A DNA stretch of 64,000 nucleotides from Hymenobacter psychrophilus (GTDB taxonomy: Bacteria > Bacteroidota > Bacteroidia > Cytophagales > Hymenobacteraceae). The stretch is from NCBI RefSeq assembly GCF_900107135.1, contig NZ_FNOV01000013.1, positions 50,418-114,417 on the forward strand, written 5' to 3'. Positions 34,397 through 43,421 of the stretch are shown one piece after another; position 1 is the stretch's first letter, and every line of letters starts with the position of its first letter. The notes under the pieces are model-generated. The model was not told the DNA's origin, did not search any database, and worked only from the letters and a program-made list of their open reading frames with translations. A program made the translations under genes and the position numbers.

Positions 34397-34684
34397 TTAT
34401 TTTAGCTGTCCAATTACCGCAAAACGGTCGAAGACATTGGCGGTGTGGGGTGCCTGAGTCATTTCAGGGGTCAGGTCCTGGCCGGCCCAGTGCTCATAGT
34501 GATTGCCACGCTTCCAAAGGCGCGAACGGCTCACGTCGTAAATCAGCCCGCGGAAAGCCACCCAGATTTCGTCACGGTCCTGTCCGTTGCGCAGCGCCAG
34601 CTGGTTGCGCGTAAAAAAAGGTTGCTCTGCTACCGGCCGGCCGTCGCCCGTAATTGGCTCAAAATCGGCTTCAGGGCTTTCCAT
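34397..34684 (-). CDS. Cytochrome b5-like heme/steroid-binding domain protein
   Basis: The 95-aa protein resembles a compact cytochrome-b5 fold: FTRNQLALRNGQDRDEIWVAFRGLIYDVSRSRLWKRGNHYEHWAGQDLT, where the VAFRGxIYDVS and HYEHWAGQDLT blocks match the b5 motifs VAxxGxVYDVT and HxxxAGxDAT. The two histidines could ligate heme, or the domain could bind another ligand. It lies 30 nt after the formimidoylglutamase gene and is probably co-transcribed with it. Confidence 0.78.
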   Translation of the reverse strand: MESPEADFEPITGDGRPVAEQPFFTRNQLALRNGQDRDEIWVAFRGLIYDVSRSRLWKRGNHYEHWAGQDLTPEMTQAPHTANVFDRFAVIGQLK

Positions 34685-34714
34685 TCTCAATCTCTGACTT
34701 TTGATTTTTTATTC

Positions 34715-35911
34715 TCACCCCAGTAGTGCCTGCGTGAGAATCCAGCGGTGGGGTACGTCGCCCTGAGCGGCGCGCAGGTAGTCCTGGTAGCTGCAGGGCA
34801 CGATACGGCGGGCATTGCCGGTCAGGTTTACTACCTCCATCCACCAGCGGTCCGTCTGGCGTGACTTATAGAACACGATGCGGTCAGGGCCATCCTCATC
34901 GTCCGAGTCGTTGTGGTGGGGCTGGGCGTAGCGGGCGGGACCGTGCAGGCCGGCGGCGTAGCGCAGGAAAGTGGAGCCGCGGAAATCGACTTCACGGCGG
35001 CGGTAGTAATAGCCTTCCACAAAGTACCAGAGCATGGTAGCCTGCACTGCGGCAGCCAGTCCATGTGGGTCGTGGTCGGGGCGGTAACCGTAGAGGCCGA
35101 AGGAGGTGAGCTGGTCGTTGCAGCCAGCGTACCAGGCCAGCTTGGCGGCTTCCTCGTTGGTGAGGCCGAAAGGGTTGGGTGGCTGGTAGGCCGGCGCATC
35201 CTGCCAGCGCACGGCGGCCACATCGAAGCTCACGAAATCGGCCTGGCGCAGCAGTGGCTCGGCCTGCCGGATGTCGTCGCGAATCTGGCCCACGCGCAGG
35301 GTTTCGAAGTGCAGCTTTTCGAGGGCTGCCAGCACATCGGGGGCTACCAAGTACTGCTGGTGGGCCAACTGCGAGAAATTGAACAGAAAAGTGGGCGCAT
35401 GCAATAGCATCCGGCGCAAATGGCTGTCTTCGGGAGCGGCACTATCGGGCTCGGCCATATCCACGCGGGCATCTACGGTGGCAAAGCTTACGGCCCGCTC
35501 CAGCGTTTCGTAGGCCAGAAACTGGCCGTAGTCGAGGTCGTGCGAGCCGCCTACCAGCAGTGCCACGGTGCCCTGTTCGAGCAGGGCGGCAATAATTTCG
35601 CGGAGGCGCTGATAGGTGTCTTCCAGCGTGAGGCCGGGGCGCAGATTGCCCAAATCGGCGAGGCGGCAGGGGCTGGAACCCTTCTGAAGCTGGTAAAGTT
35701 GGCGGCGCACGGCGTTGGCCCCGTGGCCCGCCGGCTCGCCAACCGCGCTGCCCCGCCACTCGTCCAGGCCAATAAGGGCCAGGTCGGCGGTGCGCCAGTC
35801 GGGGAAGTTACCGCCGGTGAAGGCCGACACGGCTCCGGCCAGCACGGTCGCCGGAGCACCGGCGGGCACAAGTTCTTCGGGCAGCGGGTCGAAAAAGATA
35901 GCCAGATTCAT
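34715..35911 (-). CDS. Divergent formimidoylglutamase / arginase-fold protein
   Basis: The 398-aa protein has an arginase-fold core: LLVGGSHDLDYG (121-129), TVDARVDMAEPD (146-157) and FVSFDVAAVRWQDAP (227-241). In canonical enzymes these are GGDH, DAHxD and SxDxDxxDP; here only His124, Asp147, Asp151 and Asp230 remain, while the His of DAHxD is Arg149 and the second Asp of SxDxD is replaced by Ala. Bacteroidetes genomes carry this divergent type. Two-metal catalysis as in arginase looks compromised, so whether it hydrolyses formimidoylglutamate is uncertain. A -7 box lies 22 nt upstream. No other histidine-degradation gene is near. Confidence 0.75.
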   Translation of the reverse strand: MNLAIFFDPLPEELVPAGAPATVLAGAVSAFTGGNFPDWRTADLALIGLDEWRGSAVGEPAGHGANAVRRQLYQLQKGSSPCRLADLGNLRPGLTLEDTYQRLREIIAALLEQGTVALLVGGSHDLDYGQFLAYETLERAVSFATVDARVDMAEPDSAAPEDSHLRRMLLHAPTFLFNFSQLAHQQYLVAPDVLAALEKLHFETLRVGQIRDDIRQAEPLLRQADFVSFDVAAVRWQDAPAYQPPNPFGLTNEEAAKLAWYAGCNDQLTSFGLYGYRPDHDPHGLAAAVQATMLWYFVEGYYYRRREVDFRGSTFLRYAAGLHGPARYAQPHHNDSDDEDGPDRIVFYKSRQTDRWWMEVVNLTGNARRIVPCSYQDYLRAAQGDVPHRWILTQALLG

Positions 35912-35933
35912 CGGGCGCGGAAGGGGCGTTGGA

Positions 35934-35941
35934 CAAAGCTA
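35934..35941 (-). promoter_or_regulatory. Candidate -7 box for the formimidoylglutamase run
   Basis: TAGCTTTG on the minus strand, 22 nt before the ATG at 35911. Confidence 0.5.
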
Positions 35942-36105
35942 CGCAAAAGCCAGCCACGTGTCCCGCTGTTTTTAGGCCTGTTTGACTGTGATTTCAGGAA
36001 AAAAGCAGTTATTTAAGGTGCTTTATAATCTGGTTGGGGCCGCTACACGGTCGTTTCCTGTTTGTCTCTCTGCCTCAACTCCCATTCCCGCCTAGTTCGT
36101 CGCCC

Positions 36106-37872
36106 ATGGAAATCCGCCGCACGTTCGATATTCTGCCTCATCTACAGAAACAATACAATAAGGCTGATTGCCTGGCCGCTAAAATAGACGGCCACTACCA
36201 GCCCATGAGCACCGACGAGGTAGTTCGGCAGGTGAACGAGGCCAGCCTGGGCCTGCGGGCGCTCGGCATCGGTAAGGATGATAAGGTGGCCCTGATTTCG
36301 ATGAACCGGCCCGAGTGGATGATTGCCGACTTCGCCATTGCCCAGCTTGGGGCCGTGAGCGTGCCAATGTACCCAACCATCACAACTGAGGACTATAAGT
36401 TCATCTTCGCGGATGCTGGTGTGAAGGCAGTACTGGTATCCGACCAAAAGCTGCTCGACAAGGTAACCGAAGCCATTGAGGGGCTCAGCGTTCCGACTGA
36501 AAACGTCTTCAGCTTCGATAAGCTTGATGGCGCGCGTTACTTCGGCGAGTTGCTGGAGATGGGCCAGAAGGGCAATCTTGCCGATCTGGAGCCGCTCAAA
36601 GCCGCCGTCGAACCCGGTGATTTGCTCACCCTCATTTACACCTCAGGTACTACTGGCAAACCCAAGGGTGTCATGCTTACTCACAACAACCTGCTCAGCA
36701 ACTGCCGCAATGCCCAGCGGTTTGTGCCGGTTACCAAAGATGATAAGGCCCTGAGCTTCCTGCCTCTCTGCCACATTTTCGAGCGCATGGTAACCCACCT
36801 GTACCTCATCAATGGCGTGAGTATTTACTATGCCGAGAGCATGGAAACCATTGCCGACAACCTGCGTGAGGTACAGCCCGAAATCTTCACTACGGTGCCC
36901 CGCCTGCTCGAGAAGGTCTATGACAAGATTGTGGCCAAGGGCCACGCGCTGGAAGGCGTGAAGAAAAGCATGTTCTTCTGGGCGCTCAACCTGGGCCTGA
37001 AGTACGATAACCAGCAGGACCACGGCTTTCTTTATAATACCCAGTTGAAGCTGGCCAATAAGCTCATCTTCAACAAGTGGCGCGAGGCGCTGGGCGGCAA
37101 CCTGCGCTGCATTGTGAGCGGGGGAGGGGCCCTGCAGCCCCGGCTGGCCCGCGTGTTCTGGGCCGCTGGCATCCCGGTAATGGAGGGCTACGGCCTCACC
37201 GAAACCTCGCCCGTAATTGCCGTGGGTGGCTACGACCCCGAAAACAACATGATCGGTACTGTAGGCCCCATCATCGACAATACGGAGGTGAAAATTGCCC
37301 ACGACGGTGAAATCCTGACCAAGTCGGAATCGGTGATGAAGGGCTACTACAACCAGCCAGAGCTGACGGCCAAGGAGTTCGACGCTGACGGCTGGTTTCA
37401 TACCGGCGACATCGGAGAGATGGTGGACGGCAAGTTTCTTAAAATCACCGACCGCAAGAAGGAGATGTTCAAGACCTCGGGCGGCAAATATATTGCCCCG
37501 CAGGTGCTGGAAGGCAAGATGAAGGAGTCGCCGCTTATCGAGCAGTGCATGGTGGTGGGCGACGGCCAGAAGTTCGCTTCGGCCCTCGTTATTCCTTCCT
37601 TCGACGATCTGAAAGGCTGGTGCAAGCGCAACAATGTACCCTGTGACGGCTCGCCGGCCGAGTTGGTGAAGGACGAGAAGGTGATAAAGATGTACGAGGA
37701 CCTCGTGCATAAGTACAACGAGAGCTTTGCCAAGTGGGAACAGGTGAAGAAAATCGTGCTGCTGCCCGAGCAGTGGACCGTAGAGTCGGGCGAGATGACG
37801 CCCACCATGAAGGTGAAGCGCAAGGCCATTACGGCCAACAACCAAAGCCTGATAGAAGGCTTGTATGACTAA
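36106..37872 (+). CDS. Long-chain fatty acid-CoA ligase
   Basis: The 588-aa AMP-forming acyl-CoA synthetase activates fatty acids for degradation or lipid synthesis. It has the ATP/AMP loop LIYTSGTTGKPKGVMLTHNN, GYGLTETSPVIAVGG, the hinge GWFHTGDIGEM and the C-terminal ITDRKKEMFKTSGGKYIAPQ. This resembles the FadD/FAA1 type found near beta-oxidation genes in Bacteroidetes. The ATG at 36106 gives the normal MEIRRTFDIL opening. The fadNAE genes 3.5 kb downstream support a role in fatty-acid catabolism. Confidence 0.93.
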   Translation: MEIRRTFDILPHLQKQYNKADCLAAKIDGHYQPMSTDEVVRQVNEASLGLRALGIGKDDKVALISMNRPEWMIADFAIAQLGAVSVPMYPTITTEDYKFIFADAGVKAVLVSDQKLLDKVTEAIEGLSVPTENVFSFDKLDGARYFGELLEMGQKGNLADLEPLKAAVEPGDLLTLIYTSGTTGKPKGVMLTHNNLLSNCRNAQRFVPVTKDDKALSFLPLCHIFERMVTHLYLINGVSIYYAESMETIADNLREVQPEIFTTVPRLLEKVYDKIVAKGHALEGVKKSMFFWALNLGLKYDNQQDHGFLYNTQLKLANKLIFNKWREALGGNLRCIVSGGGALQPRLARVFWAAGIPVMEGYGLTETSPVIAVGGYDPENNMIGTVGPIIDNTEVKIAHDGEILTKSESVMKGYYNQPELTAKEFDADGWFHTGDIGEMVDGKFLKITDRKKEMFKTSGGKYIAPQVLEGKMKESPLIEQCMVVGDGQKFASALVIPSFDDLKGWCKRNNVPCDGSPAELVKDEKVIKMYEDLVHKYNESFAKWEQVKKIVLLPEQWTVESGEMTPTMKVKRKAITANNQSLIEGLYD

Positions 37873-37984
37873 AGGGCGAAGCAGGGAGAATAAGCGGATA
37901 GAAAAAAATAAAGCAGCCACGCATCCTTTCCACCAGTGTCCCGGTCAGGCAGGTAGTTTCATTGTTTCACTACAACTCAAGGAC

Positions 37985-38800
37985 ATGAGAAAATTACTAA
38001 CTCCTCTGCTATTCGCTGCGTGTTTCGGCATAGCGGCGTGCTCAACGGCCGGCGACCCAGAACCGATGGTTGAAACTGCCAGACCAATCGTCAATGTTTC
38101 AGGGCAAGTATGGGCGTTCGATGAGTTTGGGTATCTACAATCGCCCGAGGGAGTAGAAATTGCGCTGGGATCAGCCGGTGCCCTCAAAACGCTGACTACA
38201 GTTGAAGGAATGTATCGGTTCAGTAATGTAAAGATGCCGGGGGCTGAACGCTTTCTTAAGGCTGTTGATGTTAGTGTTCTTAAAGCAGGCTTTGTAGACG
38301 TAAATCAGGCGCAGGTAAACCTGGAGTTTCCCTGCACGTTTGATTTCCAACTACATAAAGCCTCCACTTCGGTTGTCAGCGCGTTGCAGGTCCAAGTAGA
38401 AGGGGCGTTTATTGTGGTGCGTGGGGTTCTGACGAATGGCCGGGCCAAAGCTGGGGATGAAGCATGGGTTACGCTGTTTGTCGGAATCGACAACCCCAAC
38501 ATTTCAGTTTCCCAATCAGACAAAACGTACAACTTTCCGGTGACGTGTGCTGAGAGTGGCGTTCCAACGGCCTTCACATATCGTATCCAAAAAAACGATT
38601 TCCAACGCTATGAAGGCAACAATTCAAAACTGACCCTGTTGGCATACGGCAATATTCCGCTTCGCGACGAGTATGGCCACGCATACGGTAACAGGATGCT
38701 CATTGGAGATATGAAATACAGTACAGACGGCCAGTCTTACTACTTTTCTTATCCGGGACTAGGCCCTCTGCCTTCAGAAAAAATAACGTTTTGGCTGTAG
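37985..38800 (+). CDS. Hypothetical lipoprotein with carboxypeptidase-regulatory-like repeat
   Basis: The 271-aa protein has a lipoprotein signal (MRKLLTPLLFAACFGIAAC, lipobox IAAC) and then VNVSGQVWAFDEFGYLQSPEGVEIAL and VEGMYRFSNVKM, the pattern of a CarboxypepD_reg-like beta-sandwich often found on Bacteroidetes surface proteins. The rest (about 110-271) is beta-rich and unrecognised. The base composition is slightly lower in GC than the fatty-acid genes around it. It is a likely surface or periplasmic lipoprotein of unknown function. Confidence 0.75.
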   Translation: MRKLLTPLLFAACFGIAACSTAGDPEPMVETARPIVNVSGQVWAFDEFGYLQSPEGVEIALGSAGALKTLTTVEGMYRFSNVKMPGAERFLKAVDVSVLKAGFVDVNQAQVNLEFPCTFDFQLHKASTSVVSALQVQVEGAFIVVRGVLTNGRAKAGDEAWVTLFVGIDNPNISVSQSDKTYNFPVTCAESGVPTAFTYRIQKNDFQRYEGNNSKLTLLAYGNIPLRDEYGHAYGNRMLIGDMKYSTDGQSYYFSYPGLGPLPSEKITFWL

Positions 38801-39040
38801 GAAATACACTTGTCTACCCGCGCATTCAGTTCTTAGCGGCTCATTGAATCCGCCTGAATACAAAAGCGAGGAGCCGTCCTGAAAATAAAGTTTGGTGAAT
38901 GTTCTTGGTAAGCACAACAGCCCTGTTGCCCAACGGTAGCAGGGCTGTTGCGTGAAGCTAGGGCTAAACTTTTTTCGCCTAACTTAGTATGCAAGCATAA
39001 CATATTTTCCGTATGTTTACCGGACTTGCACTACTTCCCT
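38801..39040. other. Intergenic region upstream of the MarR gene
   Basis: No gene is seen. It holds a hairpin (CAACAGCCCTG at 38915-38925 with CAGGGCTGTTG at 38940-38950) and the palindrome-half GCAAGCATAACATATTTTCC at 38991-39010, which is shared with the fadE upstream region (see the regulatory feature there). Confidence 0.6.
38991..39020 (+). promoter_or_regulatory. Candidate operator upstream of the MarR gene
   Basis: GCAAGCATAACATATTTTCC starts 21 nt upstream of the MarR ATG's first promoter-like stretch and contains AACATA...TATGTT as a 6-7-6 palindrome. Its first 12 bases recur in the palindrome before fadE at 43422-43449. Confidence 0.45.
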
Positions 39041-39523
39041 ATGACCCCCGAAGAAACTGTCGATTATAATATCAAGGTTGCCTGGCATGCCATTTCGCGC
39101 ATGTACAATACGCAGGCGACTAAGCACGATATTACTACCAGCATTGGGTTTGTGCTGCTCAACATCGACCAGGAAAACGGTACGCCGGCTACCAAAATTG
39201 CGCCTTTATTGGGCCTCGAGACCCGGTCCCTGACCCGAATTCTGCGCTCAATGGAAGAAAAGGGGCTGATTTACAAACAGGCCGATACCCAGGATAAACG
39301 CTCGGTGCGGATTTTCCTGACCGAAGATGGCCTGCGCAACAAAGAAATCTCGCGCCAAACCGTGCGCCACTTCAACCTGAAAGTGCGCGAGGACATTCCG
39401 CAGAGCGAACTGGACGTGTTTTTCCGCGTCATCAGCCAGATTACTAATATGATTGAAGGGAAAACACTCTTCAATAACTTTAAACTCAAGCCCCTGCGCT
39501 CCGCCGAATCATCGGCCGCGTGA
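39041..39523 (+). CDS. MarR-family transcriptional regulator
   Basis: The 160-aa winged-helix protein matches MarR: VDYNIKVAWHAISRMYNTQATKHDITTSIGFVLLNIDQENGTPATKIAPLLGLETRSLTRILRSMEEKGLIYKQADTQDKRSVRIFLTEDG. The helix-turn-helix is at about 55-85 and the wing contains DKRSVRIFLTE. The ATG at 39041 is used. Its place before fadN-fadA-fadE, and a shared motif upstream of both, suggest it controls fatty-acid degradation, as FadR/PfmR-like MarR proteins do; its ligand is unknown. Confidence 0.88.
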   Translation: MTPEETVDYNIKVAWHAISRMYNTQATKHDITTSIGFVLLNIDQENGTPATKIAPLLGLETRSLTRILRSMEEKGLIYKQADTQDKRSVRIFLTEDGLRNKEISRQTVRHFNLKVREDIPQSELDVFFRVISQITNMIEGKTLFNNFKLKPLRSAESSAA

Positions 39524-39533
39524 AGGGGTTTTT

Positions 39534-39638
39534 AGTGCTTGGTTATTGGTGTATAGTGCTCAGGCTGTTTAGAAATAAGGCCCGCATATATATGTTCCAA
39601 TGAAACGAACCAAGTACTATACACCAACAACGAAGCAC
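39534..39638. repeat. Inverted repeat in the MarR-fadN gap
   Basis: AGTGCTTGGTTATTGGTGTA (from 39534) is complementary, with three mismatches over 28 nt, to the strand ending at 39638. A partly similar sequence (GTGCTTCGTTGGTAGTGCTC) lies at about 733-752 and AAGCACT copies occur at 57520-57552. Confidence 0.6.
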
Positions 39639-39656
39639 TAACCACTACCCACCAAT

Positions 39657-42065
39657 ATGAACCGTACCATCAAGAAAGTAGCCGTTCTGGGCTCCGGGGT
39701 GATGGGCTCGCGCATTGCGTGCCACTTCGCCAACATCGGGGTGCAGGTGCTGCTGCTCGACATTTCTCCGAAAGAGCTGCTGCCCGCCGAGGAAGCCAAA
39801 GGCCTGAAGCTGGATTCGCCGCTGGTAAAGAACCGCCTCGTCAACAGCGCCCTGGAGGCTACTGTGAAGGCAAACCCTTCGCCGCTCTACCGCAAGCAGG
39901 ACGTGAGCCGCATCAAAACCGGCAACTTCGACGACAACCTCAAGGATATTGCCGGCTGCGACTGGACGATTGAGGTGGTAGTGGAGCGGCTCGACATCAA
40001 GCAGAGCCTGTTTGAGCGCGTGGAGCAGTTCCGCAAGCCCGGCACCCTGATTACGAGCAACACTTCGGGCATCCCTATTCATATGATGACCGAAGGCCGT
40101 TCCGACGACTTCAAGAAGCATTTCTGCGGCACCCACTTTTTCAACCCGCCGCGCTACCTGAAGCTGCTCGAAATCATCCCGACCCCCGACACGGACCAGG
40201 CGGTGGTGGATTTCCTGATGCACTACGGCGACCTATACCTGGGCAAAACCACCGTTTTGGCCAAGGATACTCCCGCGTTCATTGCCAACCGCGTGGGCGT
40301 GTTCGCCATCATGGATGTGATTCAGGTGATGCAGCAGCTCGGCCTTTCGGTGGAGGAAGTGGACAAGCTGACCGGTCCGGTTATCGGCCACGCCAAGTCG
40401 GCCACCTTCCGCACCTCTGATGTAGTGGGACTCGATACGCTGATGAACGTGGCCAACGGCCTCGCCCAAAACCTGCCCAACGACGAAGCCAAAGCTGTGT
40501 TCCAGCTGCCCGACTACCTGAAAAAGATGGGCGAAAACAAGTGGCTGGGTGACAAAACCGGTCAGGGCTTCTACAAGAAAACCAAGGACGACAAGGGCAA
40601 AACCGCTATTCTGGCCCTCGACCTGAACACGCTGGAGTACCAGCCGAGCCAGAAGGTGAAGTTTGCTACCCTCGAAACCACCAAGGCCATCGAGAAGCTG
40701 GCCGACCGCTTCAAGGTGCTGGTAGCCGGCAAAGACAAGGCCGGCGAATTCTACCGCAAGAGCTTCGCGGGCCTGTTTGCCTACGTGAGCAACCGGATTC
40801 CCGAAATCACCGACGCCCTCTATAAGATTGACGACGCCCTGCGCGCCGGCTTCGGCTGGGACATGGGGCCGTTTGAAACCTGGGACGCCCTGGGCGTGCA
40901 GAAGGGCCTGGAACTGGCCAAGGCCGAGGGCAAAACCGTTGCGCCCTGGATTGAGGAGATGCTGGCTGCCGGTCACGAAACCTTTTACAAGGTGAACGAG
41001 GCGGGCGTGAAGCAATTCTACGACCTCGACTCGAAGAGCTACCAAGCCATTCCGGGCATGGAAAACTTCGTGATTCTGGACAACCTGCGGGCAACCGGTA
41101 AAGTGGTCTGGAAGAACTCGGGCGCTTCGGTGCTCGATATGGGCGACGGTATCCTGAACGTGGAATTCCACAGCAAGATGAACGCGCTGGGCTCCGACGT
41201 AATCCAAGGCTTGATGAAGGGCGTGGAGCTGGCCGAAAAGGACTTCCGCGGCCTCGTGGTGGGCAACGACGCGCCGAACTTCTCGGCCGGCGCCAACCTG
41301 GGCCTCGTGTACATGTACGCCCTCGACCAGGAGTACGACGAGCTGAACCTGATGATTGCCCAATTCCAGCAGGCCATGATGCGGATGCGCTACAGCAGCA
41401 TTCCGGTGGTAAGCGCCCCCCACGGCCTGGCCCTGGGCGGCGGCTGCGAGCTGAACCTGCACGCCGATAAAGTAGTGGCCGCGGCCGAAACATATATGGG
41501 CCTCGTGGAATTCGGCGTGGGGCTGATTCCGGCCGGCGGCGGCACCAAGGAAATGACCCTGCGCACTGCCCTCAAGTACGAGGAAGGTGAGCCGGAGTAC
41601 AACCTGATCCGCAATACCTTCATGACTATAAGCACCGCCAAAGTCTCGACCTCGGCGGCCGAAGCCTTCGACTTAGGTTTCCTGCGCCCCGGCGACGAAG
41701 TGGTGGTGAATTCCAACCGCGTAATCGCCCAGGCCAAAGCGGCCGCCATCGAGTTGGCTGATGCCGGCTACACCCAGCCAGTGCAGAAAACCAACATCAA
41801 AGTGCACGGCAAAGGCGCTTTGGGCATGTTCATGACCGGCGTGCACGCCATGCGGCAGGGCAACTACATCTCCGACCATGACATGAAGATTGCCAACAAA
41901 CTGGCCTTCATCATGTGCGGCGGCGACCTGAGTGCACCTACCGAAGTATCGGAGCAGTACCTGCTGGACTTGGAGCGCGAAGCCTTCCTGAGCCTCACCG
42001 GCGAGCGGAAAACGTTGGAGCGTATTCAGTCGATTCTGACTACGGGCAAACCATTGAGAAACTAG
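39657..42065 (+). CDS. fadN: 3-hydroxyacyl-CoA dehydrogenase / enoyl-CoA hydratase (FadN type)
   Basis: The 802-aa bifunctional enzyme performs the hydration and dehydrogenation steps of beta-oxidation. The dehydrogenase comes first (NAD loop VLGSGVMGSRIACHFANIGV at about 9-28, then IANRVGVFAIMDVIQ and a second part FGWDMGPFETWDALG) and the hydratase last (about 560-680: NAPNFSAGANLGL and GLALGGGCELNLHADKVVAAAETYMGLVEFGVGLIPAGGG). This is the order of Bacillus FadN, opposite to E. coli FadB. It is followed by fadA and fadE in the same order as fadNAE of Bacillus. Confidence 0.93.
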   Translation: MNRTIKKVAVLGSGVMGSRIACHFANIGVQVLLLDISPKELLPAEEAKGLKLDSPLVKNRLVNSALEATVKANPSPLYRKQDVSRIKTGNFDDNLKDIAGCDWTIEVVVERLDIKQSLFERVEQFRKPGTLITSNTSGIPIHMMTEGRSDDFKKHFCGTHFFNPPRYLKLLEIIPTPDTDQAVVDFLMHYGDLYLGKTTVLAKDTPAFIANRVGVFAIMDVIQVMQQLGLSVEEVDKLTGPVIGHAKSATFRTSDVVGLDTLMNVANGLAQNLPNDEAKAVFQLPDYLKKMGENKWLGDKTGQGFYKKTKDDKGKTAILALDLNTLEYQPSQKVKFATLETTKAIEKLADRFKVLVAGKDKAGEFYRKSFAGLFAYVSNRIPEITDALYKIDDALRAGFGWDMGPFETWDALGVQKGLELAKAEGKTVAPWIEEMLAAGHETFYKVNEAGVKQFYDLDSKSYQAIPGMENFVILDNLRATGKVVWKNSGASVLDMGDGILNVEFHSKMNALGSDVIQGLMKGVELAEKDFRGLVVGNDAPNFSAGANLGLVYMYALDQEYDELNLMIAQFQQAMMRMRYSSIPVVSAPHGLALGGGCELNLHADKVVAAAETYMGLVEFGVGLIPAGGGTKEMTLRTALKYEEGEPEYNLIRNTFMTISTAKVSTSAAEAFDLGFLRPGDEVVVNSNRVIAQAKAAAIELADAGYTQPVQKTNIKVHGKGALGMFMTGVHAMRQGNYISDHDMKIANKLAFIMCGGDLSAPTEVSEQYLLDLEREAFLSLTGERKTLERIQSILTTGKPLRN

Positions 42066-42144
42066 AGCCAGAACCCAACTTCTTTCCTGGTCGCAGGAGA
42101 GAAGCTGGCCTGACACTACCTCCCCATCTTCAAGACTCCATTAT

Positions 42145-43323
42145 ATGAACGCATATATCGTAGCAGGTTACCGCACGGCAGTGGGCAAAGCCACCCGCGG
42201 CGGTTTCCGCTTCACCCGCCCCGACGACTTGGCCGCCGACGTTATCAAGCACCTCGTGGCCTCGGTACCCGCTCTTGACCCTACTCGCATCGATGATGTG
42301 ATTGTGGGCAATGCCGTGCCGGAAGCCGAGCAGGGCCTGCAAATGGGCCGCCTGATTTCGCTGCTGGCGCTGCCCATGAACGTGTCGGGCCTCATCGTGA
42401 ACCGCTACTGCGGTTCCGGCGTGGAAACCATTGCCATGGCAACCGGCAAAATTGCGGCCGGCATGGCCGATTGCATTGTGGCTGGTGGTACCGAAAGTAT
42501 GAGCATGGTGCCCACCGTGGGCTGGAAAACCGTGCCCAACTACAACCTGGCCCAGAAGCACCCCGACTACTACCTCGGCATGGGCCTGACGGCCGAAGCT
42601 GTGGCGCAGGACTATAAGGTGTCGCGTGAAGACCAAGACCAGTTCTCCTACAACTCCCACCAGAAGGCCATTAAGGCTATTCAGGAAGGTAAGTTCAAGG
42701 AGCAGATTGTGCCCATCACGGTCAACGAAACCTACCTCGACCAAGCTACGGGCAAGAAGAAAACCCGCTCCTACGTAGTCGAAACCGATGAAGGTCCGCG
42801 CGCCGATACGTCGGTGGAAGTGCTGGGCAAGCTGCGGCCGGTTTTCGCGGCCAACGGCTCAGTAACGGCCGGCAACTCCTCGCAAACCTCTGACGGGGCA
42901 GCCTTCGTTATCGTGATGTCGGAGCGGATGGTGAAAGAGTTGAATCTGGAGCCGATTGCCCGCATGGTAACGTACGCCACCGAAGGCATCGACCCGCGCA
43001 TCATGGGTATGGGCCCCATAAAGGCCATTCCGAAGGCGCTGAAGCAGGCTGGTATGAAGCTGCAGGACATCGACCTGTTCGAATTGAATGAGGCCTTCGC
43101 TTCCCAGAGCTTGGCCGTAATGCGCGAGCTGGATATGGACCAGAGCAAGGTGAACGTGAACGGCGGCGCTATTGCCCTCGGTCACCCGCTGGGTTGCTCC
43201 GGCGCCAAGCTCAGCATCCAGCTGTTCCACGAGCTGCGGGCTCAGAACAAGAAGTACGGCATGGTAACCGCCTGCGTGGGCGGCGGACAGGGCGTAGCCG
43301 GCATCTACGAGCTGCTGAAGTAA
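42145..43323 (+). CDS. fadA: Acetyl-CoA C-acyltransferase (thiolase)
   Basis: The 392-aa thiolase cleaves 3-ketoacyl-CoA at the end of each beta-oxidation cycle. It has active Cys89 in VNRYCGSGVETIAMA, the NEAFASQS motif, GGAIALGHPLGCSGAK with the catalytic His, and the second catalytic Cys in TACVGGGQG. It is 79 nt after fadN with no terminator between them. A strong terminator follows, so fadE is a separate transcript. Confidence 0.94.
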   Translation: MNAYIVAGYRTAVGKATRGGFRFTRPDDLAADVIKHLVASVPALDPTRIDDVIVGNAVPEAEQGLQMGRLISLLALPMNVSGLIVNRYCGSGVETIAMATGKIAAGMADCIVAGGTESMSMVPTVGWKTVPNYNLAQKHPDYYLGMGLTAEAVAQDYKVSREDQDQFSYNSHQKAIKAIQEGKFKEQIVPITVNETYLDQATGKKKTRSYVVETDEGPRADTSVEVLGKLRPVFAANGSVTAGNSSQTSDGAAFVIVMSERMVKELNLEPIARMVTYATEGIDPRIMGMGPIKAIPKALKQAGMKLQDIDLFELNEAFASQSLAVMRELDMDQSKVNVNGGAIALGHPLGCSGAKLSIQLFHELRAQNKKYGMVTACVGGGQGVAGIYELLK

Positions 43324-43374
43324 CCCCATCCGTCATTCTTCGCGGAGTGGAGAGTGACAGATAGTACTGAAATC

Positions 43375-43404
43375 GAAAACCCCGGAAGCCATTCCGGGGT
43401 TTTC
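43375..43404 (+). terminator. Terminator after fadA
   Basis: GAAAACCCCGGAA pairs with TTCCGGGGTTTTC around a GCCA loop, followed by TTT. Confidence 0.85.
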
Positions 43405-43421
43405 TTTCCACAAAGTACTCG

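Noticed and set aside
40233..41462. A 409-codon minus-strand frame opposite fadN
   Set aside because: Shadow frame, no signature, Val/His/Gln-rich.
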